Numbered from the stretch's first letter, positions 23,877 to 36,566 are shown. The stretch: DNA of 64,000 nt from Culex pipiens pallens (GCF_016801865.2 NC_068939.1:126603605-126667604); one strand, 5' to 3'. Numbers and translations: made by a program. Notes: a model not told the origin generated them from the letters alone.

Positions 23877-26385
23877 GCGACCTCTTTTTTGTTACGGCGG
23901 TAAACTCGTATCGTATCTTAACTCCAGGGAGCCCAACACATTTATATAGTAGTCTACCATATCCACTGATGCTATACGCACATGATCCGGGGTCAAAAGC
24001 CGATGACCTCTTGTTTGTTACGGCGGTAGACTCGTAGATCTTAACTCCAGGGAGTCCTTGGATGACCATGGACATCCCATTACATTCATATAGTAGTCTA
24101 CCATATCCACTGGTGCTATACGCACATGATCCGGGGTCAAAATCCGACGACCTCTTGCTTGTTACGGCAGTAGACTCGTAGATCTTAACTCCAGGGAGTC
24201 CTTGGATGACCATGTACATCCCATTACATTCATATAGTAGTCTACCATATCCACTGATGCTATACGCACATGACCCGGGGTCAAAATCCGACGACCTCTT
24301 GCTTGTTACGGCGGTAGACTCATAGATCTTAACTCCAGGGAGTCCTTGGATGACCTTGTACATCCCATTACATTCATATAGTAGTCTACCATATCCACTG
24401 ATGCTATACGCACATGATCCGGGGTCAAAATCCGACGACCTCTTGCTTGTTACGGCGGTACACTCGTAGATCTTAACTCCAGGGAGTCCTTGGATGACCA
24501 TGTACATCCCATTACATTCATATAGTAGTCTACCATATCCACTGGTGCTATACGCACATGATCCGGGGTCAAAATCCGACGACCTCTTGCTTGTTACGGC
24601 GGTAGACTCATAGATCTTAACTCCAGGGAGTCCTTGGATGACCATGTACATCCCATTACATTCATATAGTAGTCTACCATATCCACTGGTGCTATACGCA
24701 CATGATCCGGGGTCAAAATCCGACGACCTCTTGCTTGTTACGGCGGTAGACTCGTAGATCTTAACTCCAGGGAGTCCTTGGATGACCATGTACATCCCAT
24801 TACATTCATATAGTAGTCTACCATATCCACTGATGCTATACGCACATGATCCGGGGTCAAAATCCGACGACCTCTTGCTTGTTACGGCGGTAGACTCATA
24901 GATCTTAACTCCAGGGAGTCCTTGGATGACCATGGACATCCCATTACATTCATATAGTAGTCTACCATATCCACTGGTGCTATACGCACATGATCCGGGG
25001 TCAAAATCCGACGACCTCTTGCTTGTTACGGCGGTAGACTCGTAGATCTTAACTCCAGGGAGTCCTTGGATGACCATGTACATCCCATTACATTCATATA
25101 GTAGTCTACCATATCCACTGGTGCTATACGCACATGATCCGGGGTCAAAATCCGACGACCTCTTGCTTGTTACGGCGGTAGACTCGTAGATCTTAACTCC
25201 AGGGAGTCCTTGGATGACCATGTACATCCCATTACATTCATATAGTAGTCTACCATATCCACTGATGCTATACTCACATGATCCGGGGTCAAAATCCGAC
25301 GACCTCTTGCTTGTTACGGCAGTAGACTCGTAGATCTTAACTCCAGGGAGTCCTTGGATGACCATGTACATCCCATTACATTCATATAGTAGTCTACCAT
25401 ATCCACTGATGCTATACGCACATGACCCGGGGTCAAAATCCGACGACCTCTTGCTTGTTACGGCGGTAGACTCATAGATCTTAACTCCAGGGAGTCCTTG
25501 GATGACCTTGTACATCCCATTACATTCATATAGTAGTCTACCATATCCACTGATGCTATACGCACATGATCCGGGGTCAAAATCCGACGACCTCTTGCTT
25601 GTTACGGCGGTACACTCGTAGATCTTAACTCCAGGGAGTCCTTGGATGACCATGTACATCCCATTACATTCATATAGTAGTCTACCATATCCACTGGTGC
25701 TATACGCACATGATCCGGGGTCAAAATCCGACGACCTCTTGCTTGTAACGGCGGTAGACTCATAGATCTTAACTCCAGGGAGTCCTTGGATGACCATGTA
25801 CATCCCATTACATTCATATAGTAGTCTACCATATCCACTGGTGCTATACGCACATGATCCGGGGTCAAAATCCGACGACCTCTTGCTTGTTACGGCGGTA
25901 GACTCGTAGATCTTAACTCCAGGGAGTCCTTGGATGACCATGTACATCCCATTACATTCATATAGTAGTCTACCATATCCACTGATGCTATACGCACATG
26001 ATCCGGGGTCAAAATCCGACGACCTCTTGCTTGTTACGGCGGTAGACTCATAGATCTTAACTCCAGGGAGTCCTTGGATGACCATGGACATCCCATTACA
26101 TTCATATAGTAGTCTACCATATCCACTGGTGCTATACGCACATGATCCGGGGTCAAAATCCGACGACCTCTTGCTTGTTACGGCGGTAGACTCGTAGATC
26201 TTAACTCCAGGGAGTCCTTGGATGACCATGTACATCCCATTACATTCATATAGTAGTCTACCATATCCACTGATGCTATACGCACATAATCCGGGGTCAA
26301 AATCCGACGACCTCTTGCTTGTTACGGCGGTAGACTCATAGATCTTAACTCTAGGGAGTCCTTGGATTACCATGGACATCCCGAA
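23877..26385 (-). repeat. 144-bp tandem repeat array, right arm
   Basis: About 17.4 units of the same 144-bp sequence, inverted. The 853-codon minus-strand frame (23866-26427) is the mirror of the left-arm frame. The order of unit variants recurs with a spacing of eight units (about 1152 bp), so blocks rather than single units have been duplicated. The unit next to the centre is more diverged (KRSSAF, then a shortened unit). Confidence 0.95.
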
Positions 26386-26820
26386 GTACCCATAGACCTT
26401 TGAGAAACATAAAATTTTAGTAAACAAATATATTTAAAAAAAATGTTTTTCAAATATTTTAATTTTAAACTTTTAATATTTATTTTTATAATCGTACAAA
26501 AAATGCTAGCTGTGGACCCCCCGAACTTGACAACTTTTTTATACATTTGTATTGGTTGTTTCCGTTGTGCTTAAAGGAAATGGCTATGCACCAGGCGCCT
26601 CCATATTTTTGTAGATGGCTCATATAGTTGGGAGGAGACGCAAGTTTTTTTTAAATTGTTCGATTTTTTTATGTTAAAAAATTTACCAGCTTCTCGTCAG
26701 TCCGCGTGGACATAAAATCAAATTCTGTCGATTGCATCGGATTCGGGGATGCCTTTTCTCTGAGGAACCGATGAGATATCGTCAATCCCTTGACACAAGT
26801 TTTGTTTTGTCGAGTAGTGT

Positions 26821-27176
26821 AATACATCTGGGAAGGGGTACATCTTTTATGTCAGAAAAAAGGTGTAATTTTACCTCTGGAAATGAGTAATTTTACCACT
26901 TTTCTGGTGTAATGTCACTTTTTCAGTCTAAATTGAGGTTAAATTACATCATAAAAGAGGTAATATTCAACCTTCCAAACAGCTTAACAACAGCTTCCAA
27001 ATTTACATTATTTTTTACTGTTTATGCAACAGCTCCGTTTTTTTCGTTATGCATAGAAATTTCGGTCAAATAAATTGCCTGTAGTTTTTAATGTATAATT
27101 GAATGTAAGATTTAACTAATTTTGCAGATATTTTGTTTAAGTTCACCGTTTTCAAAATTAAGCCACCTAAAGTTTA
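26821..27176. mobile_element. Possible small MITE (about 26836-26969) in AT-rich DNA
   Basis: TACATCTTTTATGTCAG at the left and CATAAAAGAGGTAATA at the right form an imperfect inverted repeat; TGTAATTTTACC-like segments recur inside. Ends and target duplication are not clear. The remaining sequence to 27176 shows no feature. Confidence 0.4.
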
Positions 27177-27665
27177 GGATGGTACAAATATTTTTCGAAG
27201 TCTTTGTCGCCCCCTTCACCCCCCCCCCCCCCCCCTCTCTTTCTCACCGATCAGGCAATGAGCAAGAAAAATCTGGGGAGGAAATATTTTTTCAAAAAAC
27301 TTCAAAATTGAAACCACAGTTCAAGTGCAATAAGCTGAAATCAATTTAAAGTGTATTCCCCTGCGATAGGATAATTTTTAGGAATGTTTGAATTTGTTTA
27401 AAATGTCTTGAATTTTTGAAAATTTTCGACGCACAGTACCGCAAAAAAACAATTCGCTAAAATGTTTGATTTTGGCAAATGTTACATTTTTAGAAAACCA
27501 ATGATTGCAAAACAACTGAACTAGTGTAATACGCATTTTTAAACACATTTTTCATTCAAATGTTGATACTATGGCCTGATATTATTTTTTTTATATATTT
27601 TGTTATATTTTTGCCCCTCGGTCAGAGCCGAGGGTCGAAAACTTTGAAAAATATTAGAATCGGCC
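27177..27665. mobile_element. Harbinger-like MITE with TTA duplication
   Basis: Ends GGATGGTACAAATATTTTTC and, at the right, the complement-like GAAAAATATTAGAATCGGCC. TTA lies on both sides (27174-27176 and 27666-27668), the 3-bp duplication typical of PIF/Harbinger. A C-tract (27213-27234) lies just inside the left end. No transposase. It shares interior sequence with 43043-43330. Confidence 0.7.
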
Positions 27666-28185
27666 TTAGTATTAACTGAACAATTCCTGTTTTTCATTTT
27701 TTTAAATATATTCATTGACAATATTTGAATCAAGACTAACATTTCAAATTGGCGTAATATTGAATGTTTGGCCCTCTTGATTCAAAAATTTGCAAATTTT
27801 TTTTTTAATTTTAAACGAACAAATGTTTTATTTTTCAACATTCGGAACTGGAACTGGACAATGAAGTGGGAGATATTCAAAGTCAACAAATCTTAAGAAG
27901 AGGGTTGAAATCAAGATTGCCATAATCTGTCGCTAACATTTCAACAAAAATTAAAACATTTTAGCGACGGATTTTCAAAAATTATGAAAGGCACCTGCAA
28001 AATAATATTGAATAATCTTACTCCGATATTATCGCTGCGCATCGAAGATACATAATCTTGGAACTTTAATTCGGTTCCTCTTCAAAATTTCAATCCACTT
28101 CTGACGCAATTTTTCGTCACGTGTAAAACAAATAAAAACTCTCGCCCATCGTTTAGTTTACGAACAAAAAAAGCGCGAAGCACTT
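27666..28185. other. AT-rich DNA, no feature recognised
   Basis: No gene, RNA gene or repeat with definable ends. Confidence 0.4.
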
Positions 28186-28815
28186 AAGGGGTTACATACA
28201 TGTAAATCGACAAAAAAGTCAGAGGTTGGTGTAAGCACACACTTAATTTTATTTAAAATTTGTTATCATGGCATTAAAATATACATTTTCATCTATAATC
28301 AAAACAAATTTGAAGACATTTGGTTGTACCATTGCCGAGATATAGATATTTGAAGTTAGCTGTTTCAAAAATCGGGTGCAACAATATCTTAACACTGCCT
28401 TGACCAAATCGGCTCAAAATTTTTGTGAAGACTCGTTAAACCGTTCCTGTGTGCATGACGAAGGCTTTGATTCTTGTATTTTTTTAAAAAGCTAAATTTC
28501 AAAATCGGGCTTCGTCATGCACACGCAATACGTCTTGAGAGTCTTCATGCTGAATTTCAGCCAATTTGGTCCAACCCATCTCGAGATATCGTGCCACCCG
28601 TAAATCAACTCGGTGTTTCGAGAAAAACGCTCAGAAAGTTTGACAGTCCGCTTTGCGCACGGCAAAATGTTGAGCTTAAAATCGTCTTTAACTCAGTTTA
28701 ATCATGTAATATCTTCATGAAACTTTCAGGAATGATTGAAAATCATCTTTTTAGTGGATTCAATAAATTTTCTGTGATATGAAATTTTGTAATTTTCTAC
28801 ATGTATGTACCCCTT
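28186..28815. mobile_element. MITE with AAGGGGTTACATACATGTA tips
   Basis: The left tip AAGGGGTTACATACATGTA is matched by the complement of TACATGTATGTACCCCTT at the right end. About 630 bp with a 75-codon frame that has no recognisable domain. Target duplication not clear. Confidence 0.7.
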
Positions 28816-29057
28816 CATTTCTCAGCAAAAACTCAACAGATGCAAAATGTTTCAAAACAAGTTCAGCAGCAAAAATTATGTCACGCTTGAGCTTAGCCTT
28901 CTACTTTGTTAATGTTTACAGCTGTGGTGCAGTTGTAGTAGTGAGGAGCAGTAGGGAGCATTCGAAAATCATGTTCCGCATTCTGTCTTTGCAGCACCCA
29001 GTTCTAAACATATAAAAAATCAATAATAAAGGATAAGAATTTTTGAAATTCAATTTA

Positions 29058-29355
29058 GGCCGTTGCAAATATTTTTCAAAGTTATTTCGCTCCCCCCCCC
29101 CCCTTCGAAATTGGTCCGAAAAATCAGAAGCAAAATTTTTCGAAATCTTCGAAATTTTAATGAAAATAGAAGTCAAATCAACTTGAAGCAATCAAAAACG
29201 CATTTTACTGCATTTATAATCATATATAGCATGTTTGGGCTGGATTAAAAGTATTTTGATTTTTTAATGAAATACCAATCTAAGCACCGCCCTCCCCCCC
29301 TTCGACTTTGGTCAGAGTCGAGGGACATAAACTTCAAAAAATATTTGCAACGGCC
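29058..29355. mobile_element. Harbinger-like MITE with TTA duplication
   Basis: 298 bp bounded by GGCCGTTGCAAATATTTTTC and its near-complement AAAAAATATTTGCAACGGCC. TTA lies on both sides (29055-29057, 29356-29358). A C-tract (29092-29103) sits inside the left end and a second one near the right end (29292-29300). Same family as 27177 by tip sequence. Confidence 0.8.
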
Positions 29356-29908
29356 TTATGTGAAAAAAGTTAATTTAAAAATCGGCTGATTTTTTTTCCG
29401 TGTACCTATTTTTTCTGACTACTACAACTTTGCCGAAGACACCAAATCGATCAGAACATTCCATCAAAAGGTACAAATTTTCAAATATTTACGCACCATT
29501 TTTTTTGTATGGACAGCTGACAAAATGGTAAAGCGTTACCACGTCAAACCAGCAGGATCAAGATCAAAAGTGCTCCGATTTGGATCAAATTTGTCATGGA
29601 AGTACTTTGGCCAATCCAAATTTTTGTGAGAGCGCTTTTTCTCCAAGACCTTTAAAACAGCAAAAAAAGTTTTCATTTGATCTGTATACTCAGCTTTGTT
29701 TTTAAAATGTCTTAGTAATTGTCATTATAAGCCCAACTAGTCTAATCTCTTTTGAAACGTGGCGAGTTAAAGTTGGTCCGATTGTTCCGAAGACATGATT
29801 TTCATTCATTGGAAGTGCGGGTTTTGCGAAAAAAAACTGGATTAGCTTACAGGATTTGTATCTTATGTGTGAAAGTTTCTGTTCGTTTCAATTAAAAAAT
29901 AATGTCGC

Positions 29909-30553
29909 AATTTTGAATTAAATCTAGCCATGAGTATCGTGCAAGCAGTGGTGATGGGAAGGTGGATTTTTGTGGTGTTCTCTTTGTGCTATGTTCGTGT
30001 TCATGTTCAAGTCATGCATGCAGTGGGGGGTCATTGTGGTAATTAATATTATTGCGCGTCAGTATCGCGTGGGCAGCAGGGCCAGGAAGATGGTTTTATT
30101 GTTGTGTTCGTTTTGTAATGTATTTGTATTAAAATCTAGCATGGCTTTTTGTGGTGATGGTATGGTTTTGGTGGTGGTGGTGGTGGTGTTAAAAAAACAA
30201 ACGTTCAATTTACTAACATTGAGTCCAAAACCTCCCTACAAACATCTATACCACTAGGTGACGTAGAGATCTCTGCACATTCTAGATAGATGTTTACTAA
30301 CATACCTTCCAATCCCCGAGGTTAGCAAGGTACCGGCCAGGAGCCCCTTATCTTACTGGATAGTATTACACGCTCATCTAAAGAGGAAAACATGGTATCT
30401 CCCGTGTTGGAATATTGTAACCGGATGAGAGTCTAGTGCTATCATACGTTTAATTACAGTTAAACAGCAAGATAAGCGTTGTGCAGCCATCCGGAATTGA
30501 GCGACCTTTATTGCTAATGCTAATGCTAAAAATTTTGAATTAAATCTAGCCAT
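29909..30553 (+). mobile_element. Retroposon with 23-bp target duplications and (TGCTAA)n tail
   Basis: Identical 23-bp direct repeats (29909-29931 and 30531-30553, containing TTTTGAATTAAATCTAGCC) bracket a 599-bp insert that ends in TTGCTAATGCTAATGCTAA. Long variable target duplications and a short tandem tail are typical of LINE-mediated retroposition. The insert has no long frame and I see no clear RNA polymerase III boxes, so it may be a 5'-truncated LINE or an unrecognised SINE. Perfect duplications suggest a fairly young insertion. Confidence 0.85.
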
Positions 30554-33500
30554 TTTTGGGCATGGGAAGTAAGCTTTGGCCTTGAAATTAACATAAATTT
30601 GTATTGCCCAATCTCACCTCCAGACACAACGTTATCACAATTTGTGTATCTTCGATTTTTTTAAAATCCTTAAATTCTAAAAAAAATACCTGAGCACCTC
30701 TACTGCCGATGATCGAACGATCATCAACACTGATGATCGTCATTGTCGTTCAAACTACTCACCGAACACACCGTCATCGCGATCGTTCGATCCTCAACAC
30801 ACAAAACATCGGCCATCATCGGTCGACAAAACATGCATGCAAACATAAGCCCATAAATACATAAAAAGAAAACCAATTCAACATGGTTGGGTATTGTAGA
30901 TGATGCCAACCCAAGTCGCGCTGGAGGATCCCGCTCCCGGAACCGGCGATCGCGCGAGGACAAAATCTGAGAAGTCGCAAAAAGAAGAGCGGGAGAGCGA
31001 TCAAAACTTGGAGAGAGCAATGTTAAAGAAAGAGAGAATCAAACATAAGTTAACAGAAAAAACGTCGATAACGGAAAAGAAGAGAAGAGAAGTGAACAAC
31101 GAAAGAAAAACAACATTGACTAAGTAAAGAGTTCGAAACCGGTTCTGCCCTCGTGTGCCGTTCGTCGTTTGAGCCGGCTTCTTGCTGGTGGAGTTGGAGT
31201 TACTTCTCTTCTCACCATGGAGAGCCTCCACCCGAGTGTGTAGGTTTGGCGCAAAACTCCGCACGATTTAAAGAGCCCTCTCCAAGCTGGTGGAGATTCG
31301 CGAGAATGTATCGACAGTGTATTGGCAACTGCGAACGAGAAGAAGAAACTTGACAGAAAAAAAAATTTGGAGACCGCGTGTAGGAAGACTTGAATGTCTC
31401 AACTTCAACTTCTTAAAAGAATTGAGCGAAGAGTGGGCTGCAAGCTACATTTAGAAGTAAATGAGACAAAACAAGTCTTAACTCGAAGGTAAAGTTGTCT
31501 TGGGAGTGTTTAGGGGATAATGTTTTTTTTCACTGTGCTGGGACTGGGAATGGACTTGGTGTAGGAAACGACGAACGCATGGAGGCAGTTCCAGCAGCTG
31601 TCCTAAAGGTCGAAAAGCGAAGAGTGAAGGTCGGTCAGCGGGACTGCGAATGGCGCAATTACCGGAAGGAGGGAAAAAATCAATCATATGTTGCCGGAAT
31701 TTAATGGTTATTGCGATTTATGAACGATCTATAAATTAAATAATTCCTTACATAATATAGAATTTAAAAATCTAGAAAAAGTACCCTAGACTAACAAGGT
31801 ACTCGACAAACCGTCTTCGATTATCCGGAGTCCTCGTCAAAATTTCACATCGGGTAATAGAAGCACGAAATATTTCAAATTTATTAGTTTCAGTTAGTAT
31901 TAGTCTCTGATCCTAATTTCGACTCCAAAATGCTCTAAAGTGTCCTGATTGTGTGTAATTTATGAGAGAGGATTTTTTATATTGTGGATTTAGCTCTTAG
32001 CTGGATTTTCTGGCATCTTCTCACGGCCATTGGAAACGGTCATGGAAGACCTAAGGGTTCCCAGTTGGAGTGAAAAAAATCAATTTGTAGAAAAATTATG
32101 GATTAAAATTTTGATTTTTTCATCACTTCTCCGACATCAGGAATAATTGTTTGAACATGCTCGAATTTTTTTTAATCGGTCGGAAAAATATTATTTTTTT
32201 TTGAAAAAAACTTTCATTTTTAATCACATGATCACCCCTAATTCTGGCTCGAATAATTAGATTTTTGATTTTTTGAAATATGGCAATAAACGTGTGTTCT
32301 GATTGAATGTGATTGACCGCCATCTTGGTTGAAAAAATAAAGATCTGAGAAATTTGATTTAAATTTGACGAAAACACAAATTTATGCTGAATTTCAGATA
32401 TAAATAATTTGAACATTTTTTTTTCAGAGAATCGGAATAACATATTTGTTAACATCAAAAACTATGGTTAAAAATAATGATTTTTTATGAAGCGAGTCGA
32501 TTTTTCGGCTTATCTTCCCTACATTTAACAATTTCAACCGCAGCTGAATTTGAGCCACCAATTGCGAGAAATAAGCTTTCAAATTATTTTGAATACCTCC
32601 AATATCTATTACTAATCATCGCCACTTTCGCAAACCATCTCCATTTATAGAGTATGGCAAGACAAAGACTTATTTTTTGCCAAAATAAAACCTATTGAGC
32701 ATAAGACGTTTGAAGACGTCTGAAATGTCATTTTTCCTTAACTCCTGACTAGGTTTTAACAAAGTTTTTATCAAGGCTTTAAGGATGTTGTTAGGATTCA
32801 GTTGCAAAGCCTTGAACTCCTATGTAGGTTTTATAAATAGGCCGTGACAACCTTTCGCGGAAGTCCCTTTGGGTTTTAACAGAGGTTTATCGGGGTTCTG
32901 GGGAGGCTGTTACGACTAAGTGGTTTCAATATTGGTTTTGGCTGATAGGTTTTAAAGCGGTTATGACAGCTTTGGTTAAGCCTTAAATGTTACTTGGGTA
33001 TTTCTATTATCTTCCTATCAGCACTTTAATAATGAATTACAGCTTTTATAAAGTATTTTTGACTGTTCCAAAGCAATAAATAGCTCACTTAAAAATGAGA
33101 AAGCATCTCTCCATTGTTGATACATTTAAAAATATTGATTTAATAGCGGAAAAAAGGAAAAGTGATGAGAATTGGTCAAACGGCTTAGAGTTAGTAAAAT
33201 GGGTATATTTCCCCTAGTTAAAAAAAAAAAACAGTTTCTGGCTATATCAAGTTAGCACACCAAGATTGAAACTTGTTTCATATGAAGAGCGATTACAATA
33301 CACGGGTTTTTTCGGTTTTTGTTCAATATCTCAGGATTGAAATAGAATTTTGAGGATCTATGAAGGGTGCAACAAATGGCGTTGATAACTCAATTTGGCC
33401 CAAAATGCACGTGCGACGAGTTAGCACGACAGCGACGAAATGCTCTTGTCTTTCTTTCTTTCAATCTTGTGTTATTTATCCATACTATTTGATGACTTTC

Positions 33501-34726
33501 ATCAATCAAAGTAGCCTATTTCATCGTAAAATTCCAGGAAAAGGGCACGCGAGAAATTGTTTATTTATTCTAAGTTTCAGTCTGTTGTCTTCCACGCCAT
33601 ACATAGCCACAGACATAATAATTGATGTGCTTAGTAGTGTCTTAGGCCTACACAGGATGAAGAAACCAAATTATATTTCACTTCTTGAGCCTGTAAACAC
33701 TTCTTTTAACACTAATATTTCAACCGAAATCACTTTTTTATCAGCATTTCGATGCATTAATTAGGCTTCCGTCTTTCAAAGTGACCAAAATCGAGTGCAA
33801 GCCACGACCCAAGTCCGCCTTAGTCACGTTCCGTTGGGTCGTCCAATAGTGTCCACTCTAATAGCCATCAGAAGGTGTCGAGAGGCGCATTAGACTGGAA
33901 GAAACACCTTTATCCATTATCTCGTGGCGTCGTCTTTGGACTCTAGTCGTCTGGCAGTTGGATTGGAATGCACTTTTTTTTCGTAGAGCTAGAGGTAGCG
34001 CTTCTATTTTGGGAGTACTTCAGCTGAGGCTTGAGTGATTAATTGATGATTTGGAATTGTGAAGAAAAACTAAAAAAGTCTCATCAAATTGAAACAGATT
34101 AGAAATAGATCAAGCATATTTTTATAAACCCATAATAGTAACAATTACCACCCCAAAAAAATCCAAGATAAAACCTGCACAAAAAACATCAACCTGGCGA
34201 CTTTTCAAAGACCTTCGGAGACCGTCACGGATCTTCACAGCTCTCCTCACAGCACAGCACTGGCTGCAGTTCCTGGGCTCGACCTGTCTGTTGGGTGGTA
34301 TTAAGTTGTCGTACACGATTTGTCTGTTATCGTTTGTTTGTGGTCTCTTTTGTTGATTCAGCGAGATTTTCCTGGTGGTGTTGTTTTATATTTTACTGTT
34401 GTTGTTGTTTCTTTCTTTGATGCAAAGCATTGAATGCACTTGCTGCAGTATGTTCGAACCCGGTTGTGGCTGGTGGATGTTGTTGATGGTTCAGGCGTCG
34501 ACTGGTGTGGTGTCACAGTCAATTATGGAAAACAAAAACTGTCTGGCGGGAACGGGTTTTTTGTTCGCTTTCGATGCTTTTCGATGTTGATTTTTTATTT
34601 GTTGAGTGTCAGATTGAACGAAACTTTTTTTGTGTGTTTTACTGATATTTGAACCAATGAATTAACATTTTTAGTGGAAGCCCAGTTGTTAACAAGTTGT
34701 TTGATTTTGAATACGAGAAATTCTCC
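30554..34726. other. Intergenic DNA, no confident gene
   Basis: 30595-30625 matches the palindrome at 41651 (a CCCAATCTCACC core). 30890-31350 is purine-rich with balanced GC. 32745-33000 has scattered GGTTTTA motifs, another faint short-motif field. 33360-33764 has a 134-codon plus-strand frame without recognised domains, which I leave uncalled. 34330-34600 is rich in GTT runs. No RNA gene seen. Confidence 0.35.
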
Positions 34727-34812
34727 GCCAACTCACAGCAGTTGCCCTGACTCCTCTTCAATTTGTGTGAAACTTTGTACAAAGGAGTAATTTTTGCCCG
34801 TTATCATAAATC
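34727..34812. mobile_element. Truncated fragment of the 17901-19254 foldback family
   Basis: About 85 bp matches the tip of the foldback element (AATTCTCCGCCAACTCACA, then TGTGAAACTTTGTAC) and stops exactly where the TTAACAA satellite begins. Confidence 0.75.
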
Positions 34813-35470
34813 AAACAATTAACAATAAACAATTAACAATTAACAATTAACAATTAACAATTAACAATTAACAATTAACAATTAACAATTAACAATTAAC
34901 AATTAACAATTAACAATTAACAATTAACAATTAACAATTAACAATTAACAATTAACAATTAACAATTAACAATTAACAATTAACAATTAACAATTAACAA
35001 TTAACAATTAACAATTAACAATTAACAATTAACAATTAACAATTAACAATTAACAATTAACAATTAACAATTAACAATTAACAATTAACAATTAACAATT
35101 AACAATTAACAATTAACAATTAACAATTAACAATTAACAATTAACAATTAACAATTAACAATTAACAATTAACAATTAACAATTAACAATTAACAATTAA
35201 CAATTAACAATTAACAATTAACAATTAACAATTAACAATTAACAATTAACAATTAACAATTAACAATTAACAATTAACAATTAACAATTAACAATTAACA
35301 ATTAACAATTAACAATTAACAATTAACAATTAACAATTAACAATTAACAATTAACAATTAACAATTAACAATTAACAATTAACAATTAACAATTAACAAT
35401 TAACAATTAACAATTAACAATTAACAATTAACAATTAACAATTAACAATTAACAATTAACAATTAACAAT
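34813..35470. repeat. (TTAACAA)n short-period satellite
   Basis: About 94 essentially perfect 7-bp units. One imperfect unit at the left edge (aacaataaac). It interrupts a foldback fragment on its left. The unit contains TAA, so no long frame appears. Confidence 0.97.
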
Positions 35471-36566
35471 TTTGGTTTTTTTATCGCATTTCACTCAACC
35501 TTGTCTCCATTAGTAAGTACCCTCAACTCAGTCATCGATCTTCCTTTGTTCGAAGTGGAGATATGGTCGCCTGAACAGAGGGTAATTCCCTGGTGCTAAA
35601 CGTCCATCCGCCAATAACCAAAGCGTCATGTGCCAAGCGGACCGCGACTAAGCTGAAGGTTGAATGCAAGCAAAAAATCGCTAATTCACGCTTCATAATA
35701 AGAACGAGAGCAATTTAAAGGGTTCTTGCACAGTGGCAAAATTTTGTGAAAAAACGGTTCTACTTTTCTGTTTCATTCAATTATAATTTTTGCAATTTTT
35801 TTGTGAGTTCTCGCACTTACAAGTAGATCTACCCTCAATTGCAGCTGATCTTCTCCTCGTACAAACTGATGCAGCAGCTGCTGATGCTACTCTCCATCAT
35901 GCAATTTCTGAAGAGATGGAACAAATCTGGCCCAGCATTCAAGACCGTGTCCGCGTGTCCAAGTAGGTGTCCGCCCTAGCCAGCGCAGCCCTCTTCACCC
36001 TTAAGAACAGTTCATTGCCGGCTTCCTGTCAATAATGCGTTCAAGTTTTTTTTTTTTTTCGAGTGGTCAGTCTCGTCTTCTTCTTCCCGAGATTCACCGC
36101 ACCGTACGTACTCATATCTGTCAATGTCATCTCACGTTGCAGTTTTTTTTTTTGCTTCTTCGCCCCAACAACAACCCCAGTCTGCTTAATACTCGCTTTT
36201 TTCCTGCAATTCACGCCTCGAGCTTCGTCCTTCCGTCCACCGTTTCAGGTGCCCGAGCCCGAGTTCCAGCGTTGTATGAGCACAGCCGATTAAGATTACT
36301 GATAACGATAATGACGGGCTGCAGCCAAGCAACTACCAGCCGTTTTGACGACGACGACGCTGGACTGGAATTCGATCAGGGCAGGATCAAAAAATTCCTT
36401 TTTAATCCGCAATAAAATGTAATCGGAAACTGTTACAAGTCAATACGCGTGGTGACCTTAGCGGTTATCAGCATTAAGTAGCTACACGTTTTGTAATCGG
36501 TGAAGTTTTTCAAATTAGGGACATAGCTTGTGTTTCTAACTGTCAACAAAAAATAAGCTCATCATT
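35471..36566. other. Unique DNA of balanced composition
   Basis: A splice-acceptor-like site (CTCAATTGCAG, ending 35844) precedes a 40-codon frame that ends at TAG 35964-35966. It could be a terminal exon, but it has no recognisable domain and I do not call it. 36035-36415 is a frame of 126 codons with low-complexity start; also uncalled. Confidence 0.3.

Larger units (their letters stand above)
22023..26820. mobile_element. 4.8-kb palindromic foldback element with 144-bp tandem repeats in both arms
   Basis: The outer ~430 bp (22023-22455) is repeated in reverse complement at 26385-26820 with essentially no differences seen. Inside each arm is a head-to-tail array of a 144-bp unit: about 9.4 units in the left arm (to about 23802) and about 17.4 in the right arm (from about 23877), with a centre of roughly 75 bp. 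AATA flanks both ends, a possible 4-bp target duplication. Long inverted repeats with internal tandem repeats and unequal arms are the hallmark of Foldback/Galileo-type DNA transposons, but I recognise no known family. No transposase is present, so mobility would depend on a partner. Confidence 0.85.

Noticed and set aside
22456..26385. CRISPR-like array
   Set aside because: The 144-bp units are contiguous with no unique spacers, and the sequence is eukaryotic.
33360..33764. 134-codon plus-strand frame
   Set aside because: No domain, poor start context and AT-rich codon use like non-coding neighbours.
35845..35966. Possible terminal exon of 40 codons behind an acceptor-like site
   Set aside because: No recognised domain, no partner exon, and a chance acceptor of this quality is common.
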